In this document: positions 24,310-34,800 of the stretch, in pieces | Position numbering within the stretch: position 1 is the first letter of the stretch | Layout of the letters: every line of letters starts with the position of its first letter | Source of the DNA: Geosiphon pyriformis | Taxonomy: Eukaryota; Glomeromycota; Glomeromycetes; Archaeosporales; Geosiphonaceae | Length of the DNA stretch: 64,000 nt | Assembly (NCBI GenBank): GCA_016748015.1 | Contig: JAAOMT010000481.1 | Span: forward strand, 5,061 to 69,060 | Reading direction: 5' to 3' | Notes under the pieces: generated by a model | Told to the model about the DNA's origin: nothing | What the model saw: only the letters and a program-made list of their open reading frames with translations | Databases searched by the model: none | Program-made: the position numbers and the translations under genes

Positions 24310-26637
24310 CTTATTACTAATTTTCTGTCTTTTTGTGACAGTTTTTTATGGGTTAATAACAAAATACACTCCAATATTATCTTTGATTATTTTTGTTTTC
24401 GATTATAAGCAAAGCATCTAAATGGTTTTTTATTTAATAATTATAGATTATAAGAAAAATATTTGAATATTATAATCAAAAAAAAATTTTTCTATGCTAA
24501 TTAAAAAAAAGTCTGTTTTGGGACTAAAATAATTTTTTTTATAACTGTTTTGTCGTTTTATTGCTGATTACTTTGGGTATTACAATAACTGATAACCAAT
24601 TGGTTCTTTTGTAATACTTTTTGATTTGTTTACCATGAACAAGTCGATTATTAAATATTAAACCATTTTAGTTTGATTTGTATTCAAAAAGTGTTTTATA
24701 TGTTTTTTTTTTCTTTAGTTTTTTTAAAAAAAAAATTATTTTTTTGTATACTATTTTTTTTGCCTTTATTAAAGAATTTAGAATTGTTTCAAGTTTTTAT
24801 AGTAAAATGTTTTTATAATTAAGTTCAGTTATTTTTTTAAAGAGTATTGTTTTGATATCTGTTTCAATTAATAACATTGCTATATATTTATAAAATAAGT
24901 AGAAAAGTTTATAATCAGTTATGTTATAATTTACTCTTCTATAAGCAAAGAAAGCTAAAGCAAAATTTTGTTCTATAGATTCGTTTTTTTATTGGTTTTT
25001 GCTAAAGTTTTACAAAGTGTTTGGTTGAAATGTTCCATTAATTTATTGGTTTATAAATGATAAAGGGAGAAGAATTTGTAATATACTCTAAGTTTTTTTA
25101 ATAGTTCTTCTACTAATAAAATAAGAAAAGCTTTTTTCTGTCTAAAAGCAGTTTTTAAAGACATTTATGTCTACATTTAATTTTCTCATAGGTAAAGTTG
25201 GCGATTGAAATAACTGTTTAATTTGGTATTGTTTTTGTTTCTATTCATTTTGTTAAATAATAAGTTGCTGTTATAATATATTTATTTCTATCAAAAGTTA
25301 CTGTCAGAAATCCAATAACATTAATTCCAATTTTGTCAAAAAGTTTACCAATAAATATAGGATAAATGTTTTTTTTTATTGAATTTTTTTTTTATTAACA
25401 GATATTACAAGTTTCAATATATTTTGTTATATTTTTTTCTAATGTTGGTCAATAATATCTTATTAATGTTTTTTGAATAGTCTTTGTTTTTTCAAAATGT
25501 TTTGTTAAAGAATCAGTATGCATATTATATATATGATTTTTTTTTCTCAAATTGGTTCTAATAAATCAAATAAAAATTTGATTGTTTTCACAAATGTTTT
25601 TTTTGCTGTCAATTATATTCTGATAAATTTTTTTTATCCAAAAATTTAATTAGTGCTGAATAGTTTTTCAAGTTTATTTGTTAGTTGTTAATTTAAGCAA
25701 TTAATTAATGATTAATTTAATTGGTTTTTACTAAGTAACCAATCAAGATAAAACATCTGTATTATGATTGCTTATTTTTTTTAATATTTAATGTTGTAAT
25801 TAAATTCATCTAAGTAGATAATTCAATAGAAAAGTTTTTTATAATCCAATTTTATTTTGTTTTTTAGCCAAATTAAAGCTTAATGATCAATATATAAATA
25901 GAATTTTCTTTCTATAAAATACTTATTCCAGTAATCAATAGATTATACTACTGCTAAGCATTTTTTTTTAGTTATTGTATAGTTTTCTCTGCTTATCTTA
26001 GGATTTTATTATTATAGACTATAACTTGCTTTTTTTTTCTTTATTTTTTTGTGATAAAATAGCATCAAGAGAAACATCAAAGACATTAGTATGAAAAATG
26101 AATGGCTTGTAAAAATTAGGTTGTTTTAAGATTGGCTTAGGAGTTAGTTTTTTCTTAAGAGTTTTAAATGCTTTTTGTTAAAAAATACTTTAATAATAAT
26201 TAATATTTTTCTTTAGAAGCTGATTAAACAGATTTGCAATTTTAGAGAAATTTTTAATGAACTTTTAATAGTATGAAACTAATTCCAAAAAAAATTATAG
26301 CTCAGAAATATTCATCAATTGTCTAAGTTTTTGTACTTTTTTAATTTTGGTTGGGTCTAGAAAGATTCTATTTTTTGTTATAAGATGTCTTAAAAACTGG
26401 GAAGACTGTTTTTTGAAGAATATTTTGATAAAATTGATCATAAGTTTGGCATTTCTTAGAAGATTGAAAACTTTTTAAAGATATTCTAAGTGTTTATTTC
26501 AAGTTTTCGAGTATACAATTATATCATCAAAGTACACAAAAATAAACTTTTGATGTTCTAATCCAAATACTTTATTCATTAATCTTTTAAATGTAAGTGA
26601 GACATTTGTTAATCCAAAAGACATTACTGTGAATTCG
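24310..26637 (-). pseudogene. Ty3/gypsy retrotransposon pol relic
   Basis: On the minus strand, starting at 26637, the reverse transcriptase is readable: EFTVMSFGLTN, FKRLMNKVFG, and the catalytic VYFDDIIVYSKT box. An RNase H-like segment (IVYNNKIL, AEKT) follows, then integrase-like fragments (LVNFLTKLELMLLDF, and FFAYRRVNYNITDYKLFYLFY towards the end). Many TAA stops and frameshifts occur after the first 46 codons. The preserved parts are AT-shifted versions of the usual residues. The RT is cut sharply at 26637, where the duplicated segment begins; gag, protease and the first half of RT are missing. No product can be made. Confidence 0.75.
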
Positions 26638-26851
26638 TGTTCCTTCATAGCCGTTGGTGAGCAATCTTCTTCATATTCGCAATATACTTTTGCAAAATTT
26701 ATGTCGCTATTCATTATCTCTCAAATAATCGCTTGTACACGCATCGCAGACGCTAAATAATGATTTTGCCTATTCCATACCTTTGGTGTCGATCCTATAT
26801 CTTTTAGATCCAAATTTGGGTTACTGGTTTGGTTATAGGGAGTACGTCGCC

Positions 26852-29305
26852 ATGGAAGAAGCTTTTTCGGACTCGGAATACTGCGATCCTTGTGACGTTG
26901 CCAAAGATTTCTGCCAACACGTTGACAAAAACATGACGGAGTGGGATCCGACAGAGTACGACTCACCGTACTGTGACCTGATACAAGCTTCCGGCTTTGG
27001 AAAGTCTCGACTGATGGTAGAGATCGGGAAAATTTTACCCATTTCGTATGTTTGTCTTCGCAAAGAAGACAGTGGCGGATATCCACCTCGTTGTCCAATT
27101 GCCGATATCTTGACCGGACAGAGAAAGCTTAACGATGGGACCGGACGAGATGCCGACATGGTCAAAGTATATGTTGCATATTTTTGTGCAATATTTGAGC
27201 GCATCCAGTTCTTTTTCCATGAAATGATCGCCGAAGGATTGGCGGAACGCTGGATCCAAAAACAAATTTCCAAAAAATCATCAAAGGTTTTTTGGTTCGC
27301 AGTGGAAGCGAAAATGAGAGAAATTATTGTACAGCTTCCGTCTTTGACTGCAAATGCGAATGGCCCCACATATTTCACAAAATTAAAAATGGTTGTGTCT
27401 AAATACTGGAAGTCAACGAGAACATGCTTGGAACGACCCTGGAGAATCGATGGTTATGAAGTCAAATCACGGTTCTTGTTTGTTTTTGACGAAGCAAGGA
27501 TCCTAAATGAAAAGAAAGGACAGACCTGGAGTAACTTCGAGTGGTTGCGATACGCCATGGGGACACTTCCTGTAAACGGTGATGGTGGAGGAGTGTTTTG
27601 TGTTTTCTTGGACACTACTTCCAAGATCCATAATTTCAGTTCATTTCGTCTGCAAGAAAAAGGACGCAAACTGTTTCCTCCATTCACTGAAGTCGCGTTT
27701 GTCGATCTTTCTGCCACAGACTCGCCGCAAACCTTGGCTGAATCAGCTCTACCACAGCACTTTTTTAAATTCGGAAGACCATTATGGACGGCTTTGCATA
27801 GATCTGGCCATCTCGCACCAGCCAACGTCATATCAATCGCGAGAAGCAAGCTAATCGGTGGCATGGATTACAACGGCTGGCTAGATAAGAAGAAGGGAGA
27901 ACGGATCAATGATCTGGAGTGCCTTGCAATTCTTGGTCCTCGTCTTTGTCTGGACATTGTTCCTCAAAGCGAATTGGCCTCAACACTTACTGTAAGCTAC
28001 ATGCGCCCTTGTTTCTTCATCAACGACACACGAACCACAATTTTATGCATAACAGAAGCTACAATCGCAGAAGCTTCAGCGCAAATCACCGGTGAGTCTG
28101 AAGGGGTTGGGTTGGTAAGAGTTCTGAATCCTCTCATAAACATGATGAAGGAAGGACTGGTCGAGAGAGGATACAGAGGAGAAGTGGTTGCGCGCCTTAT
28201 TTTGTTGCATGCGTGGGACCGTGCTTGTGGTGCATTGCAGTCGTTGAATAGCGAAGAGAGTTCGAATTGGTTTTCTCGTCCTATGCCTCTGGTACGCTAT
28301 CTGAGATATCTCCTTAATTATAATGTCTACTGCGAGGTAATTTCTAAGATGGCTGAAGACGACATTAAGAAGAAGTTGTTGAAGGCATATATTCGATTTA
28401 ACCATTTCGTTGCGATCACCTATACACCGCCTCCCGAACATATTCTTGAAACGCTTAAGCGCGGCATTGCTTTTGTCTGCAAGCGATATCAACAAGGGAC
28501 AGACTTAATCATTCCTTTGGTAATGGACATTGGGATTCATGACCTTATGACGTTAAACAATATTTCTTATGTTCTGGTCTCTGTGAAGAACTATCAAAAG
28601 AGCAAAGATAATAACTACTTCAATCCGTCAAATGTCGGAATCGAACAATTACCCACCTTGCCTTTCTTATCGCTATACATGCAATTCGGTGCTAACGTGG
28701 CAGGTGTAGATGAGGAATATCACTTCCCTCAAGTTGGTACAATCACTGGAACCACCGAGGCAAAGATAGTGGGGATTCAAAGGCGTGAAAAAAATGAAGG
28801 ATTTTCCGGGAGTTTGCTACGGAAACGGAAATGCGAGTCTAATTCTGAAGAGAAAAACAGCCATGAGCTTGCATACAGACATTGTTATCAGTTTGCAGTC
28901 GGATTGTTTGGTCTCACTGCATATGATTTTTTGCAGGAAAATGATAGCGGAAATCATTTGCTGAACACTGTTCGACGATTGCTAGTGGCTTGGCAGGATC
29001 CTGTCGATTGTCAAATGGATGAAAATGATCATTTTCTGCTTCTGCAGATGCAACCATTGGTGTATACGTCAGAAGAGCCTGCTATAAGTTCGCGATCCCA
29101 GTCGACCAGCCAGTCGACAACTCCCAGAGTGAAAACTAGTGTTCATCGTGAAATCGTAGAAACCGGAAGTTCTTTGACACCAGCCTCTTTTGATTCAATA
29201 GACCAAAAACTTATTCCTAATCAGCAGAAGCTTGAAACGGACATCGCACAAGCCATTGAAGAAGCCGAGAGGTACCTCCAGGAGAAAGCAACAAAGACAA
29301 CATAA
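26852..29305 (+). CDS. Crinkler/RHS-like P-loop NTPase-nuclease, copy 1
   Basis: Single open exon of 817 residues from the ATG at 26852 (GCCATGGAAG context). The frame is also open upstream to at least 26770. Residues 45-53 are QASGFGKSR, a Walker A loop (Lys51, Ser52). VCLR followed by GGYPP comes next, a pattern I associate with the NTPase domain of Crinkler/RHS-type (CR) effectors. LFVFDEARIL near 213 is Walker B. Around 548-580, GTDLIIP then VLVSVKNYQ resembles the PD-(D/E)xK nuclease fold (Asp551, Lys579), with Ser in the usual acidic place. A basic LRKRK suggests nuclear import; the tail is Ser/Thr/Gln-rich. No signal peptide and no LxLFLAK-type header is seen. Compared with copy 2 the first exon is missing, so this is a 5'-truncated paralogue that may start at the internal Met. 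It is GC-richer than everything around it. Confidence 0.65.
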   Translation: MEEAFSDSEYCDPCDVAKDFCQHVDKNMTEWDPTEYDSPYCDLIQASGFGKSRLMVEIGKILPISYVCLRKEDSGGYPPRCPIADILTGQRKLNDGTGRDADMVKVYVAYFCAIFERIQFFFHEMIAEGLAERWIQKQISKKSSKVFWFAVEAKMREIIVQLPSLTANANGPTYFTKLKMVVSKYWKSTRTCLERPWRIDGYEVKSRFLFVFDEARILNEKKGQTWSNFEWLRYAMGTLPVNGDGGGVFCVFLDTTSKIHNFSSFRLQEKGRKLFPPFTEVAFVDLSATDSPQTLAESALPQHFFKFGRPLWTALHRSGHLAPANVISIARSKLIGGMDYNGWLDKKKGERINDLECLAILGPRLCLDIVPQSELASTLTVSYMRPCFFINDTRTTILCITEATIAEASAQITGESEGVGLVRVLNPLINMMKEGLVERGYRGEVVARLILLHAWDRACGALQSLNSEESSNWFSRPMPLVRYLRYLLNYNVYCEVISKMAEDDIKKKLLKAYIRFNHFVAITYTPPPEHILETLKRGIAFVCKRYQQGTDLIIPLVMDIGIHDLMTLNNISYVLVSVKNYQKSKDNNYFNPSNVGIEQLPTLPFLSLYMQFGANVAGVDEEYHFPQVGTITGTTEAKIVGIQRREKNEGFSGSLLRKRKCESNSEEKNSHELAYRHCYQFAVGLFGLTAYDFLQENDSGNHLLNTVRRLLVAWQDPVDCQMDENDHFLLLQMQPLVYTSEEPAISSRSQSTSQSTTPRVKTSVHREIVETGSSLTPASFDSIDQKLIPNQQKLETDIAQAIEEAERYLQEKATKTT

Positions 29306-29351
29306 GTTGTAGATGCTGTGTATTTCCAGACAGTTATTGGTGCAACTCAAA

Positions 29352-29357
29352 AATAAA
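29352..29357 (+). promoter_or_regulatory. AATAAA polyadenylation-type signal
   Basis: AATAAA lies 47 bp after the stop codon of the copy 1 NTPase-nuclease gene. The equivalent site in copy 2 (58405-58410) reads AATTAA. Fungal poly(A) signals are loose, so the effect is uncertain. Confidence 0.35.
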
Positions 29358-29466
29358 GTCACTTTCAGTTTTAATATATATTACTTTAAAGCAGTTCTTA
29401 ATTGGTTGCCTATTCATTATTGGATTACCCGTATATGAAAAGTTCTAATAATAACAGTTTTTACCG

Positions 29467-30000
29467 AATGAAAAGGCAATATGTTTCTTGGATTTAGGTT
29501 GTGATTGTCGTTGCTCAAAAAGAATTCTAAAAGAAAAGTTTGCCAAATTACGTAAGGTATTTCAAGCTCTCTCTAGATCTAAACAAGATATATTTTTAAT
29601 ACCAGTTCAAACCAATAAATAGTGGAAAAATAACTGCCAGCCAATATGTTAAAAATAAAATGCATACTAAGCGAACATTTTACTACTGAGATCACAATAC
29701 ACTGCTTTGTCAGAAAACATATCTCAATATGTTGAAAAATATCAGAAATTATCTAACAACAAATAGCATAATACCATGCATTTATAGTAACATAAAATGA
29801 ATGCCATAATGAAAAACCAAGATAATTATTGATAAAATTGTTGCTACATGAAGAATCTTTTCAAAAATTATGTTAAAATACCTAAATTACCAAGTCCTGG
29901 TAGAAATTTTAACCAAATACTTGATTACTTATACTTTTTTCAGCTAAAATAAGTTATAAATTTTATTTATTATGATTTTATTACAGGTTACAAAAGCAAT
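29467..30000 (+). pseudogene. Transposon-type coding relic, copy 1
   Basis: Starting at about 29467 the plus strand reads NEKAICFLDLGCDCRCSKRI, then LKEKFAKLRKVFQALSRSKQ and DIFLIP. After a frame change, a decayed continuation matches the better copy 2 version (QKTYLNML). It has a deletion of about 20 bp where copy 2 reads RIGHTHLE. The stretch is clearly coding-derived. Its style (DHNTLLCQKTYLNML) recalls proteins carried by eukaryotic DNA transposons, but I cannot name the family. It lies about 160 bp behind the NTPase-nuclease gene in both duplication copies. Confidence 0.45.
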
Positions 30001-30999
30001 AGCATGTTAAAATTGAAAAAATATTATATATTTCACAAGCTATAACATCAACTAATGCTTTATATTCAAATTATAAATCCAAAATGAATTATGTAATACA
30101 TGTTCACATTTTTGATATAAATTATAATACAATGACTACAAGAAAAAAAAGCAAAAAATCTACTAATAAAATATAAAAAACATCTGATTAAAGTTAAATT
30201 GAAGAAATAATTATAACAAAAATATAAAATTAGCAAAATAATAAAATAATTAGTAGATAAATATTTTATGATAAGAGATAAAGCTTATTATTATAGCATT
30301 AATATTATAGTTTATTATAGCTATAATTGAGATATAAATAAAATTTATTATTTTAGTCTATGTAAAGTATATTTATTTGGTATTTAAGTTAAGACAATAT
30401 GTAAACAAATTAATTATATTTTTGATAAAAACAAAATCATAAGAAAAAAATTTAATAGCATATTAAACATAATATTTAATAAAATTAAAAAATTGAATAA
30501 AAATAAAAAACATTTAAAAAATATTTTTGATAATATAAAAAAACAAAATAATAATAAAATTACCATTTGATTTTATTTATATTTAATAATTTGCAGCTAT
30601 TATAAAAGTATTGAAAAACTTATTAAAAATAACTATTCAGTTTACAAAAGTTTTAGCATTTTCTGTTTAGCAAAGCCAATTTTGATGTAATCAAAATTTA
30701 ATAGTTTTTTTTAGAAATTCAGATTTTTAAAAATTGGCAATTCAAAGTTTTAAAAAGTAAAAAAAACAAATTTTTTTATTTTCTGTGTTAGTGTTTTCTT
30801 TAAAAAAGTATAAAGACACAAATATCTTTATAATTATATTAAGCTTTTTTTTAAGATATATTTAAAAATTAAATAATATTTAATTAAGCAAATTAGTCAA
30901 CAAAAAAATTCTCTAATTAAATTAATTGCTAACAGAAATAAAATTTTGTTTTTTTTTGTTCAAAATATATTTATAAATTTGGTAAATTATTTTAACAAT

Positions 31000-31916
31000 T
31001 TTTTAAAAACTTTAAAAAAAAACAAATATATTCAGTTTTAATTTAAAAAATGATGTAATAAATGCTTAAAAAAATTTATTTTTGATAATACTATTAAAAA
31101 AAATAGTTTTAACTTATGCTAAATTACAAAATAAAAAGAAAAAACATTTTGAAAAAATAATTTTAAGTATAAAAAACTTAAAGTGAATTTTAAACTTGAT
31201 ATTTCTTTTTTTTAACTAAAAAAATTCTGTTAACTTTACAAAAAAATTTAATTAATAAATTATTAGTCTTAAATACTATTTATAAAAAAAAGCTTATTTA
31301 GTAAAAAGCCAGCAATTATCAATGCAAAAAAAAATTTGCTAATTTTTTAATATAAAATTAATATATTAAAAATTAATAATAAAACTTAATTTCACTATTG
31401 AAAATAAATCAAAAATTATTTTTTTAATTTTAATTTATTAATAATAATTATTTTTTAATTATTTCTATTTATAATTATTAAAAACTTAATAAATATTATG
31501 TTATATTAAATTATAAGTATAATCAACATATTTAAAAAAATAATATCTATTATATATTATTATCAATATTAGTAATTTTAAAGATAAAAATTATGTTAAC
31601 ACTATAAAAATATAAACAAAAAGTTAATTTTATGTATTGAATAATAATATGTATTTATTTTGTTTAATTTTATTACAATATGTATTATTTTCTGAATATT
31701 AATTTTAAATTAAATATAATTTATGCATAATCTATATATAATTTAATATAAACTTAATTAAAGATAAATTATAATAAAAATTTATTATAAACAAATATTT
31801 TTATTTCTAATTATATTACCTATTTATTTACTAATAATTTTGGCAGTTAATTTAATTGAAAAAAACCATTATAGAATCTAATATATTATAATTAATAATA
31901 ATATTATTAATATATA

Positions 31917-31953
<37 letters not shown>

Positions 31954-33640
31954 ATTAAACAAAATTTGTTAATTTTCAAATTTACTTTGTAAAACTTATT
32001 ATTAAAAATTATAAGATTTTTTTAATTATAAAATACTTTTTTTTCAATTTAATATATAAAACAGAAAAAACATTAAGCAATTTAAAGATTAAAATAATCA
32101 AAGTATTAATAAATTTTATAATAAATTTAATTAATAAAACTAATACAACTAAGTTAAACTTTAAAAACACCAATTAAAAACCAATTTTAAAATTAATAGC
32201 AGTAAAAATAATTATAGATATAATAATAAGAAAAATTAATATTATAAAACTCTTAATATATAATTTAATATTAACAAAAAAAATTAAATCTTAGAATTAT
32301 TTATAGTTTTAAATAAAAACTTAAAAAAAAAATGAAACCATTTTATAATTTGTGACCAAATAATCTGAATTTTAATATTTATAACTATAATAATATTTAA
32401 GAATTTTTTATTAAATATAACTCTTATATAAAATATTAGTTTTAAAACTACAAGATTTAAAATCTTTAATAACTTAAAAATTATAACAGCAAAAAATTAA
32501 TAATAATAAAAATTAAGAAAATAAAGAATAAAAAAATTTTATTTATTAATTTGAAAAATCATATTACTAATTTTAAAATCTGTACAGCCAAAAAAATCGA
32601 CTAACTTGGTTTTAAAATTTTTTTTTAAGATAATATTTTTTTTTAAATAAACAAAAAATTTTTAAATTAAATAATAGCATATTTTTATAAGCTTATAAAT
32701 TTCAAATAAATAAAAAAACTTTATTAAAAACATTCAATGCATTTTTAATATTATTGAAATATATATTAAGAAAGATAATATAGAATACAACAAAAAAAAA
32801 GCACAAATCACGACAAAAAACTTTATAATTTTAAGTATAATTAGAAAAAAAATTATTAATAAAAATTTTAGTAACAATTAAGAAAACTTCAAAGACAAAA
32901 TTTATACAAAACAATTTATTATTATCTTTTAAAACTGATTTAAATTTAATATAATTAGATCTTAACTAAAACAAAAATTTAATAAAAGCAATATAATCTT
33001 AAAAATAATATCAAATATTAAAGTAAAAACTATTTATTTAAAAGATTTTTTATATCAAAAAATTGTTTTCTAAATATTATCAAAAGCAGTATTAAATAAC
33101 AAAAAAAAAATAATTAATTTGGTTTTTATTTAGTTATTTTAATTTTTAAGATTAAATAATCTAATAAATTGATTAATTAAAAACACACCTAAAAATATGT
33201 CTTGTTTTGCTTCTAAAACCAGCAATAATCTGTTAAAAAACATCATACTTAATAATATATATTGTTATTATTATTGTTTAAATTAAAAAAAATTAATTAT
33301 TATAATAAAGATTTTATTTAAAATCTTATTAAATACTTTAAAGCTTTTAAAAAAAATAAAAACAACACTAAAATTAATTCAAGTATGCTTTTTGAAAGAA
33401 TTTTAAGTAAAAAAAACTACCAATTAAATGAAAAAAATGCTTTAAAAATTGTTAAAACAGCTTTATATTATTAATATTTAAAGAATATATTTTTAAAATA
33501 TTTTGCTTAATTGTTTTTACAATAGAAAATAATTTTTTTGTTAAAATTTTGTTAATATTATAGAAAAAATAATATATAAAACTTTTTATTTTTGCTTTAA
33601 TTATAGTTATAAAAATAAAATAAAAAGGTTTTTTTAATTA
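31000..33640 (-). pseudogene. LINE ORF1 relic, AT-eroded, copy 1
   Basis: Several blocks align with the better preserved ORF1 at 37.0-39.3 kb, in the same order and spacing. Near 33610, TTTAATTATAGTTAT corresponds to TTTGGTCGTGGTCAT at the ORF1 start, so the ATG became ATA. At 33203, TTGTTTTGCTTCTAAAACCA corresponds to TTGTTTTGCTTCCAGAACCA at 38737. At 32583, GTACAGCCAAAAAAATCGAC matches the region at 38056. Differences are mostly C-to-T and G-to-A. The lower part (31.0-32.4 kb) is too eroded to read and its inclusion is an extrapolation. Confidence 0.6.
31912..31953. repeat. ATT microsatellite
   Basis: About 13 ATT/TTA units, in the duplicated tail. The counterpart in copy 2 (about 60940-60970) is shorter and interrupted. 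Confidence 0.8.
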
Positions 33641-33899
33641 AATTTTTATTTTATTGTTTTTATGTTTTATTATTTTTATTAATAAATTTTAAATATTAAT
33701 AAAATAATAATATTATTATTTAATACTTAATAAAATATAATTTAATTGTATTTTATAAATATAAAGATAAAACATTAATATTATATTTTAATAATTTATT
33801 TAAAATCAATTAACAAAATTTTATTATTATTAATATGTATATTTTAATATTATTTATTTAAAAACAACAATAAAGTAGTTAAAAATAAATAAAATTTAT

Positions 33900-34395
33900 A
33901 TATTTTTTATATATAGTAAACTTTTTTATGGTTTTTTTTGGTTATAGTTATTATTTTTTATAATCACATTTTTTTAAAAACCAAAACTATTTATAAATAA
34001 TATTATCGTTTTATAGTTATTTTTACTATATATTTTTTTTTATAATGTTTATTTTTATAAACACAATTGCAAAATATAAGTAATTTTTATTTTTTATAAT
34101 CATATTGTGGCTCAAATGTTATTTTGTTTTAAATATTATTATGTAAAATATTTCAGATATTATAAAGTGTTTTTAATTATAAAAAATGCTCCAAATATTA
34201 TTTTAAAATGCCAACTCTATTTTGTATTTAAGTATTATAATAATAAGACTTATATTAATCTATTATTGTTTATTTTATTCATAAATTTATTATTATTAAT
34301 ATAATTCTAAAGATTATAATATGCTAATTATTGTAAAATAATATATTTTGCTTGGTCTTAGTGGTAAATATTAAATAATTGCTTAAGAATTTAAT
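33900..34395. other. AT-rich DNA, nothing recognised
   Basis: Poly-A and poly-T runs and imperfect TTTATAATCA repeats. The one frame of about 65 codons (34107-34304) has the Ile/Leu/Phe/Tyr/Asn composition of random AT-rich DNA. Confidence 0.5.
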
Positions 34396-34399
34396 TAGC

Positions 34400-34800
34400 A
34401 TTACTATAATAATTGTTATAACTATTCAAAAGTAAATTACTATTGCCATATTAATTTTTAAGACTATTTAAAAATAAGTAAATTTAATTATTATTGTTGT
34501 ATTAATTATTATAGTTATTTAGAAATAAATAAATTTGATTTATATTAATATTAATTGTTATAGCTGTTTAGAGATAAGTAAAATAAATATTATTACAGTA
34601 TTGATTATTAAAGCTCTTTAAAAATAAATAAATCTGACTATTATTATTATATTAATTGTTAAAATTATTATTATTATATTAATTATTAAAACTGTCTAAA
34701 AATAAGTGAATTTGATTATTATTAATATATTAATTATCAAAACTGTTTAGAAGTAAATAAATCTGAATACTATTATAATATTAATTATCATATTACCAAT
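34400..34800. repeat. Tandem repeat, ~60-65 bp unit
   Basis: A landmark of the form CTGTTTAGAAATAAATAAATCTGA recurs at about 34430, 34468, 34500, 34565, 34618, 34692 and 34746, separated by ATTATTATATTAATTATTAAAA-type spacers. The spacing varies, mostly 55-70 bp. Copies are diverged. Confidence 0.6.

Larger units (their letters stand above)
26638..33895. repeat. Segmental duplication, copy 1 (~7.3 kb)
   Basis: The segment matches 55655-62668 collinearly. The left junction is sharp: both copies share TCGTGTTCCTTCATAGCCG onward, while to the left copy 1 has Ty3/gypsy RT and copy 2 has unrelated DNA. Order inside: intron remnant, NTPase-nuclease gene, transposon-type relic, minus-strand LINE ORF1 relic. 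The gene is much more alike between copies than the AT-rich tail, where small indels are frequent and copy 2 holds an extra block of about 200 bp near 59760-59960. The right limit is approximate. Confidence 0.85.

Noticed and set aside
26499-26714. 71-codon minus-strand ORF joining an unknown N terminus to Ty3/gypsy RT
   Set aside because: Only the part from EFTVMSFGL onward is RT. The first 25 or so residues come from the duplicated intron segment, also present at 55655-55740 without RT, so the ORF is a chance chimera across a rearrangement junction.
26721-28495. Several antisense ORFs of 76-181 codons across the NTPase-nuclease genes (also 55741-57620)
   Set aside because: They are shadows of a GC-richer coding strand: they recur in both copies with indels in step with the sense gene, and have no domain or start context of their own.
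26638-33895. Duplicated unit as a transposon inserted into Ty3/gypsy
   Set aside because: The missing first half of the RT is not found beyond 33895, and I see no terminal repeats or target duplication, so a rearrangement junction is the simpler reading.
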